64,000 nucleotides of DNA from Megamonas hypermegale (GTDB lineage Bacteria; Bacillota; Negativicutes; Selenomonadales; Selenomonadaceae): assembly GCF_900187035.1 (NCBI RefSeq), contig NZ_LT906446.1, forward strand, positions 1,550,001-1,614,000, in the 5' to 3' direction. A model generated the notes under the pieces. The model was not told the DNA's origin. It saw only the letters and a list, made by a program, of their open reading frames with translations, and ran no database searches. The translations under genes were made by a program, and so were the position numbers. Every line of letters begins with the position of its first letter. Within the stretch, counting starts at the first letter, position 1. This document shows, one piece after another, positions 27,785-36,064 of the stretch.

Positions 27785-28924
27785 ATGGCTCAAACAAAAA
27801 AAACCGTCAAAGCCGTTAAAGATACAAATACATCTAATTCAGCTGCTAGCTTAGATGCAGTAAGTAAATTATTGGATAAAGGTAAGAAAACTGGCGTTTT
27901 AACTTATAATGAAATCATGGAATCCCTTCAATCGGTAGATATGAGTCCGGATGAAATTGATGAATTATATGATACTTTCACCAAACGTGGCATTGACATT
28001 ATTGATAATGGCAGTGATATTGGGCCAGAAGACGATACTTCCGATATCAAAGATGAAGATGATATTGATATCGACCTTAGTATCCCTGAGGGTATTAATA
28101 TCGATGACCCTGTTAGAATGTATCTCAAAGAAATCGGTCGCGTGCCTTTACTATCCGCTGACGAAGAAATCAAATTAGCAAAACGCATGGAAGAAGGCGA
28201 CACAGAAGCACAAAAAAGACTTGCAGAAGCTAATTTACGTCTTGTTGTCAGCATCGCAAAACGATATGTGGGCCGCGGTATGTTATTCTTAGACTTAATT
28301 CAAGAAGGTAACCTTGGCCTTATTAAAGCCGTAGAAAAATTTGATTACAATAAAGGATATAAATTCAGTACGTATGCAACTTGGTGGATTCGTCAAGCAA
28401 TAACTCGTGCTATTGCTGACCAAGCACGTACAATTCGTATTCCTGTACACATGGTAGAAACCATCAATAAATTAATTCGTGTTTCTCGTCAATTATTACA
28501 ATCTCTCGGACGTGAACCAACCCCAGAAGAAATTGCTAAAGAAATGAATGTTAGTGTAGACAGAGTTCGTGAAATCATGAAAATTGCTCAAGAACCAGTA
28601 TCTTTAGAAACACCAATCGGTGAAGAAGAAGATTCTCATCTCGGCGATTTCATTGAAGACCATGATGCACCAGCACCAGCAGAAGCAGCATCTTTCGTTC
28701 TTCTCAAAGAACAATTAGAGGATGTTTTGGATACTCTTACAGAACGTGAAGAAAAAGTTTTACGTCTACGTTTTGGACTTGACGATGGTCGTGCTCGCAC
28801 CTTAGAAGAAGTTGGCCAGAACTTTGGTGTAACACGCGAACGTATTCGTCAGATTGAAGCAAAAGCTCTTCGCAAATTGCGTCATCCAAGTCGCAGCAAG
28901 AAATTAAAAGATTTCTTGGAATAA
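27785..28924 (+). CDS. rpoD: Primary sigma factor RpoD (SigA)
   Basis: The 379-residue housekeeping sigma factor has region 1.1 (residues 20-80), region 1.2 ([16 protein letters not shown]), region 2 with [17 protein letters not shown] for -10 binding, region 3 and region 4 ([19 protein letters not shown]) for -35 binding. The ATG at 27785 is chosen because AAGGAGG ends 10 bp before it. An ATG 9 bp upstream would sit almost on the ribosome site. A terminator follows the stop. Confidence 0.98.
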   Translation: MAQTKKTVKAVKDTNTSNSAASLDAVSKLLDKGKKTGVLTYNEIMESLQSVDMSPDEIDELYDTFTKRGIDIIDNGSDIGPEDDTSDIKDEDDIDIDLSIPEGINIDDPVRMYLKEIGRVPLLSADEEIKLAKRMEEGDTEAQKRLAEANLRLVVSIAKRYVGRGMLFLDLIQEGNLGLIKAVEKFDYNKGYKFSTYATWWIRQAITRAIADQARTIRIPVHMVETINKLIRVSRQLLQSLGREPTPEEIAKEMNVSVDRVREIMKIAQEPVSLETPIGEEEDSHLGDFIEDHDAPAPAEAASFVLLKEQLEDVLDTLTEREEKVLRLRFGLDDGRARTLEEVGQNFGVTRERIRQIEAKALRKLRHPSRSKKLKDFLE

Positions 28925-28936
28925 AACCGTCATACG

Positions 28937-28970
28937 CCGTCTATGTTTATTTATTTCATAGACGGTTTTT
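28937..28970 (+). terminator. Intrinsic terminator after rpoD
   Basis: CCGTCTATG and CATAGACGG pair over an 11-nt loop and are followed by TTTTT. Confidence 0.88.
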
Positions 28971-29017
28971 CTAATAAATAAACAAAAAATTTTTTCTAAA
29001 AAATTTTTAAAAAACTG

Positions 29018-29047
29018 TTGACAAGAAACTCTATATTGTATTATAAT
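29018..29047 (+). promoter_or_regulatory. Consensus sigma-A promoter for the tRNA cluster
   Basis: TTGACA (29018-29023), 18 bp, then TATAAT (29042-29047). Both hexamers are perfect, as expected for stable RNA genes. Transcription should begin about 15 bp before the first tRNA. Confidence 0.88.
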
Positions 29048-29068
29048 AATTTTCGTTGGCGATGACAT

Positions 29069-29144
29069 TCCTCGATAGCTCAGTTGGTAGAGCAATCGGC
29101 TGTTAACCGATCGGTCGTAGGTTCGAGTCCTACTCGAGGAGCCA
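29069..29144 (+). tRNA. tRNA-Asn (GTT), first copy
   Basis: The 76-nt cloverleaf has acceptor TCCTCGA/TCGAGGA, D arm AGCTCAGTTGGTAGAGC, anticodon loop CTGTTAA, T arm GTAGGTTCGAGTCCTAC and encoded CCA. Confidence 0.96.
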
Positions 29145-29162
29145 TTTTCTAACATATCAAAT

Positions 29163-29238
29163 TCCTTGATAGCTCAGTTGGTAGAGCAATCGGCTGTTAA
29201 CCGATCGGTCGTAGGTTCGAGTCCTACTCAAGGAGCCA
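29163..29238 (+). tRNA. tRNA-Asn (GTT), second copy
   Basis: It is identical to the first copy except for one acceptor base pair, C-G changed to T-A on both sides (TCCTTGA/TCAAGGA). The pairing is preserved. CCA is encoded. The copies are 18 bp apart. Confidence 0.96.
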
Positions 29239-29249
29239 TTTTTATTTTT

Positions 29250-29324
29250 GGGCCTATAGCTCAGCGGTAGAGCCCCCGGCTCATAACCGGTTGGTCCCTG
29301 GTTCGAATCCAGGTGGGCCCACCA
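29250..29324 (+). tRNA. tRNA with CAT anticodon (Met, or Ile decoding AUA)
   Basis: The 75-nt cloverleaf has acceptor GGGCCTA/TGGGCCC with one G-U pair, anticodon loop CTCATAA and encoded CCA. A CAT anticodon reads AUG, or AUA if the C is modified to lysidine. Sequence alone does not settle which. It lacks the initiator's features. Confidence 0.9.
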
Positions 29325-29340
29325 CTTATAAAGATGATAC

Positions 29341-29375
29341 AAGCTTTCATTATTAATTTAATGAAGGCTTTTTAT
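29341..29375 (+). terminator. Intrinsic terminator of the tRNA cluster
   Basis: AAGCTTTCATTA pairs with TAATGAAGGCTT and is followed by a T run. Confidence 0.8.
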
Positions 29376-29405
29376 TTTTTTCAAACAAATTAATCTAAAA
29401 TATAT

Positions 29406-29449
29406 TAAAGGCGTAATTATAATTTCAAAATTATAGTTACGCCTTTTTA
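29406..29449 (-). terminator. Terminator of the MerR gene
   Basis: AAAGGCGTAA...TATAATTT pairs with AAATTATA...TTACGCCTTT in a long, nearly perfect stem. It is usable from both sides and ends the minus-strand operon at 29467-30093. Confidence 0.8.
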
Positions 29450-29466
29450 TTTCATATGTAAGCTTT

Positions 29467-29853
29467 TCATTTAAATCTGTACATTAATTTATCTGTTTGT
29501 GGCAATAAAACATCATTATAATGTTCAAGATGATAACTATTCTTCTCCACCATAGTATACAAAACTTTTATTTTGTTCAATAAAATATTTTGAACTTCTA
29601 TTATCATCTGTTTTCTAGCTTCACTGGAGGCTTCGCCTAGTTTTGCCAATTTAATATAATCTAAAATAGCTTCAAGTGAAAAGCCTACACTTTTTAAATC
29701 TTGAATAAAACTCACTAAATGAATGAAAAATTCATCATAATCACGAATTCCATTGGCTTTCCTCGGAACTGCTGGTAAAAGCCCTATTCTTTCATAATAA
29801 CGCAGTGTATCTGTAGAAACACCTGTCTTTTCTGCTACTTCCTTTATTGTCAT
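29467..29853 (-). CDS. MerR family transcriptional regulator
   Basis: The 128-residue regulator has the MerR winged helix at its N-terminus (MTIKEVAEKTGVSTDTLRYYERIGLLP) and a long dimerisation helix. There are no paired cysteines of metal-sensing MerR proteins. The pattern fits the AdhR-like group often linked to aldehyde stress and aldo/keto reductases. It follows a 75-residue small protein by 12 nt on the same strand. Its target is unknown. Confidence 0.92.
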   Translation of the reverse strand: MTIKEVAEKTGVSTDTLRYYERIGLLPAVPRKANGIRDYDEFFIHLVSFIQDLKSVGFSLEAILDYIKLAKLGEASSEARKQMIIEVQNILLNKIKVLYTMVEKNSYHLEHYNDVLLPQTDKLMYRFK

Positions 29854-29865
29854 ACGAAAAACCTC

Positions 29866-30093
29866 CTATCCCTTTTTTAATTTATCAATCATAAAATCTA
29901 AATTATCCAATAATTTTTGCCTATCGTGAATTTCTTCCAATAACATGCCTCTATATTTTCTTAAAGTTTTAATAGCTTCTGGTTTTTGCCTTTCCCTATC
30001 TAATAGATTGCAGATTTCTTCCCTTGCTATTGAACACAAATTCATTTTTTTCAAAAGTAAGACTAAATCATCTTTTATCTGTTCATCTAGCAT
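29866..30093 (-). CDS. Small helical protein, paralogue of the one at 41146
   Basis: The 75-residue, charged and probably all-helical protein shares a pattern with the 77-residue product at 41146-41379: LLL near the start, an R..LLEE/KLH core and a C-terminal LD.LD...+I+K segment. It has no signal peptide or metal motif. It sits directly before merR and shortly after a LysR gene. The paralogue also neighbours a LysR gene, plus an aldo/keto reductase. I do not know its function. Conserved context suggests a small regulatory partner. Confidence 0.7.
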   Translation of the reverse strand: MLDEQIKDDLVLLLKKMNLCSIAREEICNLLDRERQKPEAIKTLRKYRGMLLEEIHDRQKLLDNLDFMIDKLKKG

Positions 30094-30186
30094 GAATAAA
30101 CCTCCTAAAAAAATATGAGCATAAATGATATCTCATCTACACTCATATTATAAAAAATATTAAATTTCATGTCTAATACTTAAATA

Positions 30187-31077
30187 TCAAGGTTTAACCA
30201 TGCCCAAAAAGCATTTTATATGTTCAATAAATTTTTCCACTGCCAAACTAAACGGTTGATATCTCTTCCAAGCAATAAAAGTATTCGTTGTTAAATTTGG
30301 TGAAAGTGGTCGACAACAAATTTTTGTATTATCTATAAATGGCAAAGAACCTTCGACAACTATAGCACAACCTAAACCATTTTGTACCATTATAGAAGCA
30401 TTCGTACTCAAATTGCTGATAAAATCAATCTGTAAATCCTTAAAATTATCACCAAAATAATTGGCTATTTCACTGCGCACATCATCACGCCACGGCAAAA
30501 TCAACGGCACTTTTTTTAAGTCTTCTATTTCTATAGCATTTTTTTGTGCTAATGCATCATCAGCTCGCATGACAACTACCCATCTTTCTTTCACTGGCAT
30601 GCGAATAAATTCATATTTTGCCTTATTTATCGGCTCTAAAAAAACACCTACATCAACCAGGCCCCTATCTAATCGCTCTTTTATATGTTCACCACTTGCC
30701 GTATACAAATTAAATTTCACTAGAGGATATTTATCTTTAAACGCTTTTATTATTTTAGCTAAAACTTCTACAGAATATAATTCACCTTGACCTAAACTGA
30801 TAGTTCCATCTATTACACTTTCCTGTTCTAATAATTCATGCTCAGTCTTATCAACCATATCTATGATTTCTTCTGCTCTGCGACGAAGTAACATACCTTC
30901 ATTCGTCAAAGTGATATTTTTCTTTCCTCGAATGAATAATTTAACATTTAAATCATCTTCTAATTGTGCCAACTGTCTGCTGAGTGTTGGTTGTGTAATA
31001 TGTAAAACATTTGCCGCTTTAGTGATATTTTCTTCTCTAGCTACTGCTAAGAAATATTTTAAAATGCGAAACTCCAT
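30187..31077 (-). CDS. LysR family transcriptional regulator
   Basis: The 296-residue protein has the LysR helix-turn-helix (residues 1-60, AANVLHITQPTLSRQLAQLE) and a substrate-binding-like effector domain. The ATG at 31077 is preferred because AGAAGGA lies 6 bp before it. An ATG two codons upstream abuts that site. It is closely similar in the DNA-binding half to the LysR at 41553 (shared EGMLLRxRAEEIIxMVDKT), so the two are probably paralogues. Confidence 0.92.
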   Translation of the reverse strand: MEFRILKYFLAVAREENITKAANVLHITQPTLSRQLAQLEDDLNVKLFIRGKKNITLTNEGMLLRRRAEEIIDMVDKTEHELLEQESVIDGTISLGQGELYSVEVLAKIIKAFKDKYPLVKFNLYTASGEHIKERLDRGLVDVGVFLEPINKAKYEFIRMPVKERWVVVMRADDALAQKNAIEIEDLKKVPLILPWRDDVRSEIANYFGDNFKDLQIDFISNLSTNASIMVQNGLGCAIVVEGSLPFIDNTKICCRPLSPNLTTNTFIAWKRYQPFSLAVEKFIEHIKCFLGMVKP

Positions 31078-31221
31078 ATACATTCCTTCTTTACTAAAAT
31101 GAATATCTTTAAATTTATTATATCATTTATTTTCTGATTGAATTTTACGTAATATTGATTTTATCGTGCCTTTAATTTTGCTATAATTTAACTATCTAAA
31201 TATATTATTAAAGGTGATTTT

Positions 31222-31623
31222 ATGCAATCTTGTATGATTTTAGTTCCATTTATCGGTTGGCTTGTAGCTGTAAGTATCAAATTCATAACAAACTGTATTT
31301 TCAACTCCACTATGGATGTAAAATTAGCACTCAGTAACGGCGGATTTCCCAGCGTACACACTGCTACTATAATTACCACTACGACTTATATCGGTCTTCA
31401 TGATGGTCTTAATTCCACAGTATTCATATTAGCTGTAACACTTTCTTTTATCGTGATGATTGATGCTACACATTTACGCCGTTCAATCGGCAAACACGCT
31501 TCAATTTTAAATAATATGATGGGTAAACGAGAACTTCATGAAAAAGAAGGTCATACGTATTTTCAAGTGATAAGTGGTGCTATAATCGGTATTATCACAG
31601 GTTCTATCTTACACTTTATCTAA
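31222..31623 (+). CDS. Divergent PAP2 family (DUF212, YuiD-like) membrane protein
   Basis: The 133-residue protein has about four membrane segments and the conserved DUF212 stretches GGFPSVHTAT, IDATHLRRSIGKHA and GHTYFQVISGAIIG. The family is distantly related to PAP2 phosphatases; its substrate is not known. It is divergent from the LysR gene and a single transcription unit by appearance. Confidence 0.88.
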   Translation: MQSCMILVPFIGWLVAVSIKFITNCIFNSTMDVKLALSNGGFPSVHTATIITTTTYIGLHDGLNSTVFILAVTLSFIVMIDATHLRRSIGKHASILNNMMGKRELHEKEGHTYFQVISGAIIGIITGSILHFI

Positions 31624-31676
31624 AATAAATAAATACACAAACCTCTATTTCATTAATTTTAGTAGATGTTTTTTCT

Positions 31677-32639
31677 TTATTTTTCATTCTTTTCTTGTTC
31701 CATCTTATAATACGAACGGTATTGAGTAGGTGATATCTGCATTATTTCCTTAAAAGCTGTAGCAAATTTACTTTGATTTTCATATCCTAAAGCTTCTGCC
31801 ACTTCTTTAACTGTCATATTTGTTTGGCATAATAAATTTGCTGCTTCATGCATGCGATAATCCTTCATATACTGTGCTATTGGTTTACCATAAACTGCCT
31901 TAAATACCTGCTTTAATGTTGAAGTATTAATTAAAAATTCTCTTGATAAAATTTCTATTGTCGGTCTTTGTTCTAAGTTTGCTATCAATTTAGCATGAAT
32001 GCGTTTTATCGTATCAACTGTACAAGCTGGATATATTTGCTTTTCTGCTATTTTAGATAAATCTAATAGAGCTAAAAACATCATTATTTCTTCAAATTTT
32101 AATTTAAAATACATTGCTTTATATTCCTCTGGCACAATATTTAACAATGCAAATAGATTTTTTATATTATTCGTAGCTGGTAAGACAGTCGTTTTATTAT
32201 TGCGACAATATTTCTGCTTCAACTGCATAAAGTTTAAATTCATCTGCTTTAAAACCACAGATTTCTCCATATCAAGTTCAGTTAAATCAATAAAAATACT
32301 TATTCCTTTATAATGTTTAAGTGGCAATGTTATCGATGATAATGCACAATTATTCACCATATGTAGCGATATATCATTTTCCGCCAAATAAATATAATCG
32401 CCATTGTGCAGTCGCCAGCCTAATCTTCCTTCTAGGCAATAATTTATCTGCAAGATATTCTCTAACGCTTGATGCTCACATTTTAGTTCATTTCCTTCGT
32501 ATTCATTTAAAACTAATTCTACACCAGGAAATATCATATACGGCTGCATTGTAGCAGTTATGCCATTTATTTTTTTATTTATCAACTTGCTTAAACCAAG
32601 TCTTTTTAAAATACTTTTATTTTCACTGTTTTGTAACAT
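31677..32639 (-). CDS. AraC family regulator, PchR-like
   Basis: From the ATG at 32639, with AGGAAGG about 6 bp before it, the protein is 320 residues. An N-terminal sensor domain resembles that of PchR-type regulators, which often answer to iron-chelate or metal status. The C-terminal AraC domain has both HTH units, ending LGYENQSKFATAFKEIMQISPTQYR. It is divergent from the HMA/ATPase genes. Two direct repeats between the genes (32727-32765) look like its binding sites. An upstream ATG would add 20 residues without a ribosome site. Confidence 0.9.
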   Translation of the reverse strand: MLQNSENKSILKRLGLSKLINKKINGITATMQPYMIFPGVELVLNEYEGNELKCEHQALENILQINYCLEGRLGWRLHNGDYIYLAENDISLHMVNNCALSSITLPLKHYKGISIFIDLTELDMEKSVVLKQMNLNFMQLKQKYCRNNKTTVLPATNNIKNLFALLNIVPEEYKAMYFKLKFEEIMMFLALLDLSKIAEKQIYPACTVDTIKRIHAKLIANLEQRPTIEILSREFLINTSTLKQVFKAVYGKPIAQYMKDYRMHEAANLLCQTNMTVKEVAEALGYENQSKFATAFKEIMQISPTQYRSYYKMEQEKNEK

Positions 32640-32726
32640 AAATATCCTTCCTAAATAACAATTACATACAATAAAATTATACAAAAATTTATTTAACAAA
32701 ACTATTATTCCTTCACAAAAAAGATA

Positions 32727-32765
32727 TTTAATCCATTTAGAAATACTTTTAATCCATTCGGAAAT
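32727..32765. promoter_or_regulatory. Pair of direct repeats, probable AraC-type operator
   Basis: TTTAATCCATTTAGAAAT (32727-32744) and TTTAATCCATTCGGAAAT (32748-32765) match at 16 of 18 positions and are 21 bp apart, two helical turns. This is how AraC-type proteins bind. The repeats lie directly upstream of the HMA-gene promoter. Confidence 0.65.
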
Positions 32766-32781
32766 GATTACTCTAAAACCA

Positions 32782-32809
32782 TTGAACTTATTTTTATTTT
32801 TGTTATACT
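32782..32809 (+). promoter_or_regulatory. Promoter of the HMA/MBL/P-ATPase run
   Basis: TTGAAC (32782-32787), 16 bp, TATACT (32804-32809). The AraC-like repeats end 16 bp upstream and a palindrome begins 10 bp downstream, so the promoter sits between an activator-type and a repressor-type site. Confidence 0.7.
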
Positions 32810-32818
32810 GTACTCGTA

Positions 32819-32844
32819 ATCATTCAAACATATATTTGAATGAT
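32819..32844. promoter_or_regulatory. 26-bp palindrome at the transcription start, probable ArsR/SmtB operator
   Basis: ATCATTCAAA and TTTGAATGAT are perfect 10-bp arms around CATATA. Size, AT content and position over the start region fit a metal-sensing ArsR/SmtB repressor, which is encoded nearby at 36051. Confidence 0.65.
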
Positions 32845-32896
32845 AATTAAAAATATGAATTATAAAAATCTAATATAAAGAAAGGTTGTCTCTACT

Positions 32897-33112
32897 ATGA
32901 AAAAAAATATCAAATTAATCGACTTAGATTGCGCAAACTGTGCTGCTAAAATTGAAAACGCTGTTAAAAAAATCGAAGGTGTAACAAATGCTTCTGTAAG
33001 CTTCATGGCTCAAAAAATGACACTTGAAGCTCCAGATGAAAAATTTGCTCAAGTCCTCGATGAAGCAAAAAAAATCATTCACAAATTAGAACCAGATATC
33101 ACTATTAAATAA
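32897..33112 (+). CDS. Heavy-metal-associated (HMA) domain protein, metal chaperone
   Basis: The 71-residue protein is a single HMA ferredoxin-like domain. Its metal site is DCANCAAKIE (Cys residues at about 14 and 17), the form seen in Zn/Cd-type HMA domains and P-ATPase N-termini. It probably delivers a soft metal ion to the P-type ATPase encoded two genes downstream, which has no HMA domain of its own. It is the first gene after a regulated promoter. Confidence 0.9.
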   Translation: MKKNIKLIDLDCANCAAKIENAVKKIEGVTNASVSFMAQKMTLEAPDEKFAQVLDEAKKIIHKLEPDITIK

Positions 33113-33136
33113 TTGACGAAGAGAGGTATTTATTTT

Positions 33137-33958
33137 ATGCAATTTCAACAAATACGAAATGCTACATCAATTATAACCTTTGCCAATAAACGATTTTTAA
33201 TTGACCCATTATTTGCTCCAAAAGATTTCTTTGCACCATTCCCAAAAAGCTTAATACCAAATAGACGCTGGCCAATGGTAGAATTGCCTTTTGAAGCTAC
33301 AAAAATTGTAGAAAATATCGATGCTTTAATCTTAACCCATTCACATGTTGACCATTTCGATGATTTTGCAGCAAATGCTTTACCAAAAGATTTAAAAGCC
33401 TTTGTTCAAGATGAATACGATAAAAACTTCTTGCAAAAATACGGTTTTAACAATATCGAAATCTTATCAGAAGATGGAACTGTATTTGATGATATCAAAC
33501 TTTATAAAACTCCATGCTTACACGGAAATATGGAAACTGCAATGCCATATTATAAAATGTTCGGTTTTAGACCGGATGCTATGGGCGTTATCTTTAAACA
33601 TGAAAATGAACCTACTGTTTATTTAGCAGGTGATACGATTTGGTGTGATTTTGTTAAAAATTCCATAAATAAATTTGCACCAAATGCAATCATCATAAAT
33701 GCCGCAGCAGCTCAACTTGAACACAGTGGGCCAATCATCATGGGCACTGAGGATATCGCAAAACTTCGCCAATATGCACCAAATTTGACTGTAATAGCAA
33801 GTCATATGGACGCTGTTGGTCATGCAACACTTAACCGCAAAGAATTAAAAGAATTTATCACTGCTAAAAATATTTCTAAAAACTTTTTAATTCCTGATGA
33901 CGGTGAATTACTCTATATAAATAAAATGGGTGTAGAAAATTTTGATTTAAAATACTAA
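33137..33958 (+). CDS. MBL-fold metal-dependent hydrolase, UlaG-like
   Basis: From the ATG at 33137 with GAGAGGT before it, the product is 273 residues. The metallo-beta-lactamase motif THSHVDHFDDF supplies the HxHxDH ligands, with LAGDTIWCD and ASHMDAVGH further on. The general form is that of UlaG-like hydrolases. The substrate is unknown. It sits between the metal chaperone and the P-type ATPase, and a link with metal stress is inferred from place only. Confidence 0.87.
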   Translation: MQFQQIRNATSIITFANKRFLIDPLFAPKDFFAPFPKSLIPNRRWPMVELPFEATKIVENIDALILTHSHVDHFDDFAANALPKDLKAFVQDEYDKNFLQKYGFNNIEILSEDGTVFDDIKLYKTPCLHGNMETAMPYYKMFGFRPDAMGVIFKHENEPTVYLAGDTIWCDFVKNSINKFAPNAIIINAAAAQLEHSGPIIMGTEDIAKLRQYAPNLTVIASHMDAVGHATLNRKELKEFITAKNISKNFLIPDDGELLYINKMGVENFDLKY

Positions 33959-33966
33959 AACTAAAC

Positions 33967-34052
33967 CATTGCTTTTAAATCAGCAATAGAAAATTTTTAT
34001 AGGTAGCATATTTGAAGATACTGATTGCTGATTGTATGGCAATCAGTATTTT
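33967..34052 (+). promoter_or_regulatory. Leader with competing hairpins (possible attenuator) before the P-ATPase gene
   Basis: A terminator-like hairpin, TACTGATTGC/GCAATCAGTA (34019-34028 with 34039-34048) then TTTTT, stands just before the ATPase ribosome site. ATCAGCAAT (33979-33987) is a perfect 9-bp complement of ATTGCTGAT (34024-34032), which would break that hairpin. ATTGC (33968-33972) can in turn pair with GCAAT (33983-33987). These are the parts of a terminator/antiterminator switch. It could also simply be the terminator of the MBL gene. Confidence 0.5.
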
Positions 34053-34070
34053 TAAAGGAGATATTATACC

Positions 34071-36014
34071 ATGACAAAAAAACAAAGAAAATTGTTAAAT
34101 CGCATCATCGTCGCTGCTATTTTATTTATAGCTGGCATGATAATTCCCCATATATTACCCGAAAATTCTATAACAACTTATGTTGAATTTGCCGTATTTT
34201 TGGCAAGTTATGCAATCATTGGTTGGGATATCATTTGGAAAGCAATTTGTAACATCAGACAAGGTCAAGTATTTGATGAAAACTTTTTAATGATGGTTTC
34301 AACAGTCGGCGCTTTCATTCTCGGCGAACATTCTGAAGGCGTAGCCGTTATGCTGTTTTACCAAATAGGTGAATGGTTCCAATCCTATGCCGTTTCTAAA
34401 TCACGTAAATCTATTACAAGCTTAATGGATATTCGCCCAGATTATGCCAATGTAGAACGTGACGGCAAACTCGTTGAAGTTGACCTAGATGAAGTTCAAA
34501 TCGGTGAAATTATCACTGTAAAACCAGGTGAAAAAATTCCTATTGATGGTATTGTCGTAAGTGGTATTTCCATGCTCGATACTTCCGCATTGACTGGTGA
34601 ATCTCTACCACGTGAAATCGAAGAAGGCATGGAAGTCATCAGTGGTTGCATAAATCAATCTGGTATCTTAAAAATAAAAACCACTAAAGAATTTGGTGAA
34701 TCAACTGTTGCCAAAATTCTCGACTTAGTAGAAAATTCCAGTGAAAAGAAAGCTCGCACTGAAAACTTTATAACTCGTTTCGCTAAATATTACACACCGA
34801 TTGTCGTTTTTGCTGCTTTAGCACTCGCAATCATTCCTCCTCTTGTAACTGGCGATGCTTTTTCTGAATGGGTTTACCGTGCATTGACTTTCCTTGTTAT
34901 CTCTTGCCCATGTGCACTTGTAATCTCAATTCCACTCAGCTTCTTCGGTGGTCTTGGCGGTGCCTCTAAATGCGGTGTATTAATAAAAGGCAGCAACTAT
35001 TTAGAAGCTCTCGCTAATACACAAATCATTGTATTTGATAAAACAGGTACATTGACAAAAGGTTCTTTTGCCGTTTCTAAAATTCATGCTAAGGATATAA
35101 GCAATGAACAATTGCTTGAAATTGCTGCTTATGCTGAAAGCTATTCAACTCATCCTATTTCTCAATCCATCAAACACGCATATAACAAAGAAATAAATAA
35201 TTCTCGCATTCAAAACGTACAAGAAATCGCAGGTCATGGTGTATCAGCTGTAATTGATGATAAAACCGTACTTGCTGGCAATGCCAAACTCATGAACCGT
35301 GAACACATTCAATATGAACCATGCACAGAAGCTGGCACTGTCATCTATGTAGCAATTGACAATAAATTTGTCGGATACATCTTAATTGAAGATGAAATCA
35401 AAGATGATGCTCCATTTGCCATCAAAGAATTAAAAGCTAACGGCATTAAACAGACTGTTATGTTGACAGGCGATAACGATGCTGTAGGTAAAAAAGTTGC
35501 TAAAAAATTAGGCCTAGACAAGGTATACACTCAATTATTACCAGCTGACAAAGTAGCTCATGTTGAAGAATTACTCCAAAGCCTTCATCAAACAAATCCA
35601 AAAGGTAAACTCGCCTTTGTCGGTGATGGTATAAATGATGCTCCTGTACTCGCTCGTGCTGATGTAGGTATTGCCATGGGCGGTCTCGGCTCTGATGCTG
35701 CAATCGAAGCTGCTGATGTCGTTTTAATGACAGATGAACCATCTAAAATCGCTACTGCTAAAAAAATTGCTCGCAAAACGCTTGCAATCGCTTATGAAAA
35801 TATCGTATTTGCTATCGGCATTAAATTAATCGTCTTAGCACTAGGTGCACTCGGTTTTGCCTCCATGTGGGCAGCAGTTTTTGCTGATGTTGGCGTTTCC
35901 ATAATCGCAATTTTAAATGCTATTCGCGCTTTGAATGTAAACAAATATAATACTAACTCTATATCAAATACTACAAAGACAAATTTTTCTACTGTAAGCT
36001 ATAAAACAATTTAA
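34071..36014 (+). CDS. P1B-type heavy-metal-exporting ATPase (Zn/Cd type)
   Basis: The 647-residue ATPase exports a divalent soft metal, most likely Zn2+, Cd2+ or Pb2+. It shows the A-domain TGES loop, the transmembrane metal site ISCPCALVISIP, phosphorylation motif DKTGTLTKG, HP motif (THPIS), GDGINDAPVLA and, near the end, ADVGVSIIAILNAIRAL, whose Asp belongs to the Zn/Cd class site. It has no N-terminal HMA domain; a separate HMA protein is encoded upstream. The convergent ArsR/SmtB gene at 36051 is the likely sensor. Confidence 0.95.
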   Translation: MTKKQRKLLNRIIVAAILFIAGMIIPHILPENSITTYVEFAVFLASYAIIGWDIIWKAICNIRQGQVFDENFLMMVSTVGAFILGEHSEGVAVMLFYQIGEWFQSYAVSKSRKSITSLMDIRPDYANVERDGKLVEVDLDEVQIGEIITVKPGEKIPIDGIVVSGISMLDTSALTGESLPREIEEGMEVISGCINQSGILKIKTTKEFGESTVAKILDLVENSSEKKARTENFITRFAKYYTPIVVFAALALAIIPPLVTGDAFSEWVYRALTFLVISCPCALVISIPLSFFGGLGGASKCGVLIKGSNYLEALANTQIIVFDKTGTLTKGSFAVSKIHAKDISNEQLLEIAAYAESYSTHPISQSIKHAYNKEINNSRIQNVQEIAGHGVSAVIDDKTVLAGNAKLMNREHIQYEPCTEAGTVIYVAIDNKFVGYILIEDEIKDDAPFAIKELKANGIKQTVMLTGDNDAVGKKVAKKLGLDKVYTQLLPADKVAHVEELLQSLHQTNPKGKLAFVGDGINDAPVLARADVGIAMGGLGSDAAIEAADVVLMTDEPSKIATAKKIARKTLAIAYENIVFAIGIKLIVLALGALGFASMWAAVFADVGVSIIAILNAIRALNVNKYNTNSISNTTKTNFSTVSYKTI

Positions 36015-36022
36015 CATTTCAT

Positions 36023-36064
36023 AAAAAAAGACGCTTGTAAGCTAAAAACTTCAAGCATCTTTTT
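36023..36064. terminator. Bidirectional terminator between the P-ATPase and ArsR genes
   Basis: AAAAAAGACGCTTG pairs with CAAGCATCTTTTTT around a 14-nt loop, with one mismatch. It overlaps the last codons of the ArsR gene. Confidence 0.8.

Noticed and set aside
29250-29324. Initiator tRNA-Met
   Set aside because: The first acceptor pair is a G-C Watson-Crick pair and the anticodon stem lacks the run of three G-C pairs of initiators.
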